Assembly (NCBI GenBank): GCA_963737705.1
Contig: CAVTTP010000006.1
Span: forward strand, 682,001-746,000
From: PALSA-607 sp963737705
GTDB lineage: Bacteria; Actinomycetota; Actinomycetes; Acidothermales; Acidothermaceae
Reading direction: 5' to 3'
Length of the DNA stretch: 64,000 bases
The notes below the pieces were generated by a model, which made no database searches, had not been told where the DNA came from, and was given only the letters and a program-made list of their open reading frames with translations. The position numbers and the translations under genes are program-made. Below are positions 60,007-64,000 of this stretch, in pieces (positions within the stretch are counted from its first letter, which is position 1; every line of letters begins with the position of its first letter).

Positions 60007-60531
60007 TTAGGGCGTATCGGGCCCGGAATGACGTGGCATGCGCGAACGACCTGCGCCGGGATCCGCGACAGAGGCGAGCAGCGGCAACGTCCGGAACGGC
60101 ACCAGCCGCGACAGGATCACCACGCTGGTCGAGCGGGCGACGGTCGGCGATCTGTTGAGCGTGACGAGTATCCGTTGCAGTGCTTCGTGCGAGCTGGCGG
60201 CGACTCTGCACAAAACGTCGCCGGCGCCGGTCGTCGCGTACGCCTCGAGAACACCAGGGATCTCTCGGAGGTCGCGCTCGACGTCTTCGAGCGCGCCTTG
60301 CGCGATCTCGAGGGTGACGAAGGCCTGGACGCCGAGCCCGGCGGCGACCAGATCAATGTCCGGGCCGTAGCCGGTGACGATGCCGGATCGCTCGAGCAGT
60401 TCGACGCGAGCCGTGACCGTGGCCCGGGCGACGCCGGTGAGCCGGGCCAGTTCGAGAGCCCCGGCCCGCGGGTGGTCGGTGAGCGCCTGCAGCAGTGCGA
60501 CGTCGAGCTCGTCGACACCTTTCTCGGCCAT
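60007..60531 (-). CDS. Lrp/AsnC-family regulator
   Basis: A 174-aa protein: HTH DELDVALLQALTDHPRAGAL to VARATVTARVELLERSGIV, then a RAM domain with VQAFVTLEIAQGALEDVERDL and YATTGAGDVLCRVAASSHEAL. Divergent from hppD-hmgA, so it probably controls tyrosine/phenylalanine catabolism in response to an aromatic amino acid or intermediate. Confidence 0.92.
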   Translation of the reverse strand: MAEKGVDELDVALLQALTDHPRAGALELARLTGVARATVTARVELLERSGIVTGYGPDIDLVAAGLGVQAFVTLEIAQGALEDVERDLREIPGVLEAYATTGAGDVLCRVAASSHEALQRILVTLNRSPTVARSTSVVILSRLVPFRTLPLLASVADPGAGRSRMPRHSGPDTP

Positions 60532-60700
60532 CTTGTTCCCTTGCGTCGGGTGTTGTACCGAGGGATCAGCTATGCAGATTGCTTAGCAAACCGTCGTCCT
60601 GCTTGACCAAAGTATGCACGATGACTAGTAGTTGCTGTGCTGCTTGCGGGTATGCGTCGGCTAGGTGTCTAGTGCCAACAACGAGTGAAGGGCGGCCGGC

Positions 60701-61906
60701 ATGAGCCTTGAGCAGACGCTGAACGACGAAGAGCGATTGGCCCACCTCGACCTCGACCAGCTCAAGCAGCTGGTCGGCCTTGTGGAGTACGACGCATCGC
60801 GCGACCCCTTCCCGGTTTCGGGCTGGGACGCTCTCGTATGGATCGTCGGCAACGCGGTGCAGACGGCGCACTACTTCGAGTCGGCCTATGGCATGGAAGT
60901 CGTCGCCTACTCAGGGCCGGAGAACGGCAACCGCGACCACCACGCCTTCGTGCTCAGGTCGGGGAGTGCGCGGTTCGTCATCAAGGGTGCCTACGACCCG
61001 ACAAGTGAGTTGGCCGATCACCACCGCAAGCACGGCGACGGCATCGTCGACATCGCGTTGGCCGTACCGGACGTCGACAAGTGCATCGCGCACGCGACCG
61101 CTCAAGGCGCGACCGTTCTCGAGCAGCCTCACGACATCAGCGACGAGCACGGCACAGTGCGGCTCGCGGCGATCGCGACGTACGGCGACACGCGGCACAC
61201 GCTCGTCGACCGCTCCCGCTACAGCGGCCCATACCTGCCGGGATACGTCGCGCGTACGCCGGCGTTCGTGCCCCGACCAGGTCGGCCGAAGCGCATCTTC
61301 CAAGCCATTGACCATGTCGTTGGCAACGTCGAACTCGGTGCGATGGACGAGTGGGTCGACTTCTACAACCGCGTCATGGGCTTCACCAACATGGCCGAGT
61401 TCATCGGCGCGGACATTGCTACTGACTACTCGGCCCTCATGAGCAAGGTGGTCGCCAACGGCAATCATCGGGTGAAGTTTCCGCTGAACGAACCGGCACT
61501 CGGCAAGAAGAAGTCGCAGATCGACGAGTACCTCGACTTCTATCGCGGGCCAGGCGCGCAGCACGTGGCGCTGGCAACGGGAGACATCATCGGCGCAGTC
61601 GACGCCTTGACGACCGAGGGTGTCGCGTTCCTGAACACCCCGGACTCGTACTACGAGGATCCCGCTCTGCGCGCACGCATCGGTGTCGTTCGGGCGCCTA
61701 TCCAGGACCTCCAAAAGCGCGGCATCTTGGTCGACCGTGACGAAGATGGTTACCTGTTGCAGATCTTCACCAAGCCGATCGGTGACCGGCCGACGGTGTT
61801 CTTTGAACTGATCGAGCGACATGGTTCGCTGGGCTTCGGCAAGGGCAACTTCAAGGCGTTGTTCGAAGCCATCGAGCGCGAGCAGGAGAAACGAGGCAAC
61901 TTCTGA
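60701..61906 (+). CDS. hppD: 4-hydroxyphenylpyruvate dioxygenase
   Basis: A 401-aa Fe(II) dioxygenase with two vicinal-oxygen-chelate halves. The metal ligands are His in AIDHVVGNVE, His in GPGAQHVALATGDI and Glu in FFELIERHG. C-terminal GFGKGNFKALFEAIEREQ is characteristic. It converts 4-hydroxyphenylpyruvate to homogentisate. GAAGGG precedes the ATG, and the stop overlaps the hmgA start (TGATG). Confidence 0.96.
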   Translation: MSLEQTLNDEERLAHLDLDQLKQLVGLVEYDASRDPFPVSGWDALVWIVGNAVQTAHYFESAYGMEVVAYSGPENGNRDHHAFVLRSGSARFVIKGAYDPTSELADHHRKHGDGIVDIALAVPDVDKCIAHATAQGATVLEQPHDISDEHGTVRLAAIATYGDTRHTLVDRSRYSGPYLPGYVARTPAFVPRPGRPKRIFQAIDHVVGNVELGAMDEWVDFYNRVMGFTNMAEFIGADIATDYSALMSKVVANGNHRVKFPLNEPALGKKKSQIDEYLDFYRGPGAQHVALATGDIIGAVDALTTEGVAFLNTPDSYYEDPALRARIGVVRAPIQDLQKRGILVDRDEDGYLLQIFTKPIGDRPTVFFELIERHGSLGFGKGNFKALFEAIEREQEKRGNF

Positions 61907-63102
61907 TGGCGTTCTACCGGCAGGTGGGCGAGGTTCCGCGTAAGCGGCACACGCAGTTCCGGCAGCCCGACGGTCGCCTCTACTCCGAGGAGCTCGTCGG
62001 CGAAGAAGGCTTCAGCTCCGACTCGTCGCTGCTGTACCACCGTGGTATTCCGTCGGCGATCGCCGACGCGCGCGAGTGGGACGTGCCTGACCTCTCGACG
62101 GTGCCGAACAGTCCGCTGCTTCCACGGCATCTGCTCCTGCACAGCCTGTTCGTCGGTGACGACCATCTCACGACAGATGCAGTGACCGGACGTCGATTGG
62201 TACTGGGCAATGCTGACGTGCGCATCTCGTACGCGGTCTCGTCAAAGCCCTCGCCGTTGTATCGCAACGCTGTCGGCGACGAATGCATCTATGTGGAGGA
62301 CGGCGCGGCGACGGTCGAGACGGTGTTCGGCGCGCTCACGGTCGGCCGTGGCGACTACGTCATCATGCCGCGGGCGACCACGCACCGCTGGTTGCCAAGT
62401 GGCGACCAACCGCTGCGCACGTACGTGATCGAGGCGAACTCGCACATCACGCCGCCGCTTCGGTATCTCTCGAAGTTTGGCCAGTTGCTCGAGCACGCGC
62501 CGTACTGCGAGCGAGACTTGCGAGCGCCCTCGGAGCCGCTGCTCGCCGAGGGTGGCGCCGAGATCTACATCAAGCATCGAGGCTCAGGCCCCGGCGGTTT
62601 GAGCGGCACGATCTACGTGACCGACGACCATCCGTTCGACGTCGTGGGTTGGGATGGCTGCCTGTATCCGTACGTGTTCAACGTCGCGGATTTCGAACCG
62701 ATTACCGGGCGCGTGCACCAACCACCGCCGGTGCATCAGGTGTTCCAGGGCAACAACTTTGTGATCTGTAACTTCGTGCCACGTAAGGCTGACTACCACC
62801 CGCTCGCGGTTCCGATCCCGTACTACCACGACAACGTCGACTCCGATGAAGTCATGTTCTACGTCGACGGCGACTATTCGGCGCGCAAGGGATCGGGTAT
62901 CGGTCGCGGCTCGATCTCGTTGCATCCTGGCGGCCACTCGCATGGCCCACAGCCAGGTGCGGTCGAGGGATCACTTGGCACGGAGTTCCTTGACGAGTTG
63001 GCCGTGATGGTCGACACGTTCCGGCCACTCGAGCTGGGTGAAGCCGGGCGGGCCTCCGATGACGGCAAGTACGCGTGGAGCTGGGCTAGACCGTCGACGT
63101 AA
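61906..63102 (+). CDS. hmgA: Homogentisate 1,2-dioxygenase
   Basis: A 398-aa cupin enzyme that opens the ring of homogentisate to maleylacetoacetate. Fe ligands: YYHDNVDSDEVMFYVDG (His and Glu) and LHPGGHSHGPQPGAVEG (His). The N-terminal half includes HRWLPSGDQPLRTYVIEANSH. Cotranscribed with hppD. The next enzyme (fumarylacetoacetase) is not in the window. Confidence 0.95.
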   Translation: MAFYRQVGEVPRKRHTQFRQPDGRLYSEELVGEEGFSSDSSLLYHRGIPSAIADAREWDVPDLSTVPNSPLLPRHLLLHSLFVGDDHLTTDAVTGRRLVLGNADVRISYAVSSKPSPLYRNAVGDECIYVEDGAATVETVFGALTVGRGDYVIMPRATTHRWLPSGDQPLRTYVIEANSHITPPLRYLSKFGQLLEHAPYCERDLRAPSEPLLAEGGAEIYIKHRGSGPGGLSGTIYVTDDHPFDVVGWDGCLYPYVFNVADFEPITGRVHQPPPVHQVFQGNNFVICNFVPRKADYHPLAVPIPYYHDNVDSDEVMFYVDGDYSARKGSGIGRGSISLHPGGHSHGPQPGAVEGSLGTEFLDELAVMVDTFRPLELGEAGRASDDGKYAWSWARPST

Positions 63103-63143
63103 CGGATACCGCCAGGCACGACTCGGCTGTAAAGTCGCCGGGC

Positions 63144-63953
63144 ATGGGGGAGTCGTTGAGCACCTTCCTTCCGGCCCAAGCGGCTCGAGCCGAGGGTCAG
63201 GACTGTCTGGACGTCATTCACGGTAGCCCGGCGGTGCTCGCCAGGATCAGGCGTGTTGCTGCCGCCACCCGTTCGGAGTACCTCTCCCTGGAGCCGCCCA
63301 AAAAGGGGCCGCCGACTGAACAGGAACATCTTGAGGGTGAATTCGTCGACCGCGGGCTGGCGCGGCGCGGCGTTCGCCACCTGTGCGTGATATCCGAACA
63401 ACTCGAGTCGCGCCCCGACGTTCCGCTCATTCATGACCTGGCCGCCGCCGGCTCGCCCACCAGGTACTCGGCGTCCGTTCCGCTGCGGGTGCTGGTCTAC
63501 GACCGCCGTGTCGCGTTCTTCCCTCTCGTCGCGCACGACCCTCGCCGCGGCGCCTACATGACCACCGCCCAGACGCTGGTTCAACTCGCCTGCCGACTAT
63601 TCGACGACGTGTGGCAACGCGCGCTCGCCATACCCGGCCTTACCAACGCTAGCTCGGATGTCACGGCCGATGGGCAACGGCAACGTGTCCTAGACCTGCT
63701 CGCGCAGGGATACCCCGACGAGCGGATAGCCCGTGAGATGGCTGTATCGGTGCGGACTGTCGGACGGGTAGTCGCCCAACTGCAGACGGACTTGGGTGCC
63801 CGCAGTCGCTTCCAACTCGCGCTGTTCGCCGAGCAAGCGGGACTCATCGCGTGCCGACCGACGCACGGCCTTCTTGGCGACGGTCCAACGGGTGGCAAGC
63901 CGACGCAGCAACAGCGCCACGCCACTGAACCGAGGAAGCCAGCGGCGCGCTAG
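63144..63953 (+). CDS. LuxR-type HTH regulator
   Basis: A 269-aa protein. The N-terminal part (to about 190) resembles the effector domain of actinobacterial TrmB/PLD-like LuxR regulators (VLARIRRVAAATRSEYLSL, RVLVYDRRVAFFPLV). The C-terminal LuxR HTH is QRVLDLLAQGYPDERIAREM and SVRTVGRVVAQLQTDLGARS. The target is unknown; it follows hmgA by 41 nt. Confidence 0.8.
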   Translation: MGESLSTFLPAQAARAEGQDCLDVIHGSPAVLARIRRVAAATRSEYLSLEPPKKGPPTEQEHLEGEFVDRGLARRGVRHLCVISEQLESRPDVPLIHDLAAAGSPTRYSASVPLRVLVYDRRVAFFPLVAHDPRRGAYMTTAQTLVQLACRLFDDVWQRALAIPGLTNASSDVTADGQRQRVLDLLAQGYPDERIAREMAVSVRTVGRVVAQLQTDLGARSRFQLALFAEQAGLIACRPTHGLLGDGPTGGKPTQQQRHATEPRKPAAR

Positions 63954-64000
63954 TCGATCGGCTCCATGCTCACCGGTACGGCGAGCGCGACCGGCGAACG
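63950..64000 (-). CDS. C-terminal fragment of a minus-strand gene (cut by window end)
   Basis: The minus frame RSPVALAVPVSMEPID-stop is open to the window edge (16 codons plus TAG). It overlaps the LuxR stop by 4 nt, as convergent neighbours often do here. Too short to identify. Confidence 0.35.
   Translation of the reverse strand, partial: RSPVALAVPVSMEPID

Overview
The window is high-GC DNA from an actinobacterium (Actinomycetota). The evidence is a SenX3/RegX3-PhoU-PstSCAB phosphate block, many GTG and TTG starts, 4-nt start/stop overlaps, and families typical of that phylum: DUF3263, DUF3027, DUF2530, DUF3352, LytR_C and an XPB-type helicase with its WYL partner. MqnB and MqnD point to futalosine-route menaquinone synthesis. 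This rules out typical mycobacteria and fits Frankiales- or streptomycete-like lineages; the lineage is an inference. No tRNA, rRNA, CRISPR array, IS element or prophage was seen.

Region 1 (1-20.7 kb) is the accessory and most unusual part. It holds two YegP/DUF1508-like proteins flanking a PstB-like ATPase, then a tightly overlapping operon: PstC-like permease, PstA-like permease with an extra N-terminal part, a C-terminally membrane-anchored PstS-like protein, a 985-aa anchored surface protein and a sortase-fold protein lacking the catalytic His and Cys. Further secreted proteins follow: a PstS-like protein, a protein with Ig-like repeats and a WxL-like C-terminus, a DUF916 (WxL-interacting-like) protein, a mucin-like anchored protein and a 998-aa Ig-repeat protein ending in LPFTG. 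Three of these surface proteins share an N-terminal module. Nearly every transcription unit is preceded by a candidate PHO box (two GTTCAYC-like units 11 nt apart), as are the phoU/senX3 divergence and the canonical pstS. I read this as a phosphate-starvation-induced envelope system built around a second Pst-like transporter.

Region 2 (20.7-27.4 kb) is the canonical phosphate circuit: regX3-senX3 on the minus strand, and phoU then pstS-pstC-pstA-pstB on the plus strand.

Region 3 (27.4-44.6 kb) is core genome: a serine hydrolase, DUF3263, a LytR_C protein, otsB, thrC under a SAM-I riboswitch, arsR-arsC with a divergent 28-aa Cys-rich peptide, groEL with two tandem CIRCE elements, a WXG100 protein, a conserved hypothetical, proline iminopeptidase, the XPB helicase with its WYL partner, a DUF3352 protein and a cold-shock protein.

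Region 4 (44.6-64 kb) holds a decayed beta-propeller lipoprotein, an MFS-mqnB-mqnD-methyltransferase operon, DUF3027 followed by a frameshifted GHKL ATPase, DUF2530, marR-MFS, an ABC-2 exporter, an aldo/keto reductase, an MFS-cNMP-domain fusion, and an Lrp regulator divergent from hppD-hmgA (tyrosine catabolism), followed by a LuxR-type regulator. The window cuts a gene at each end.
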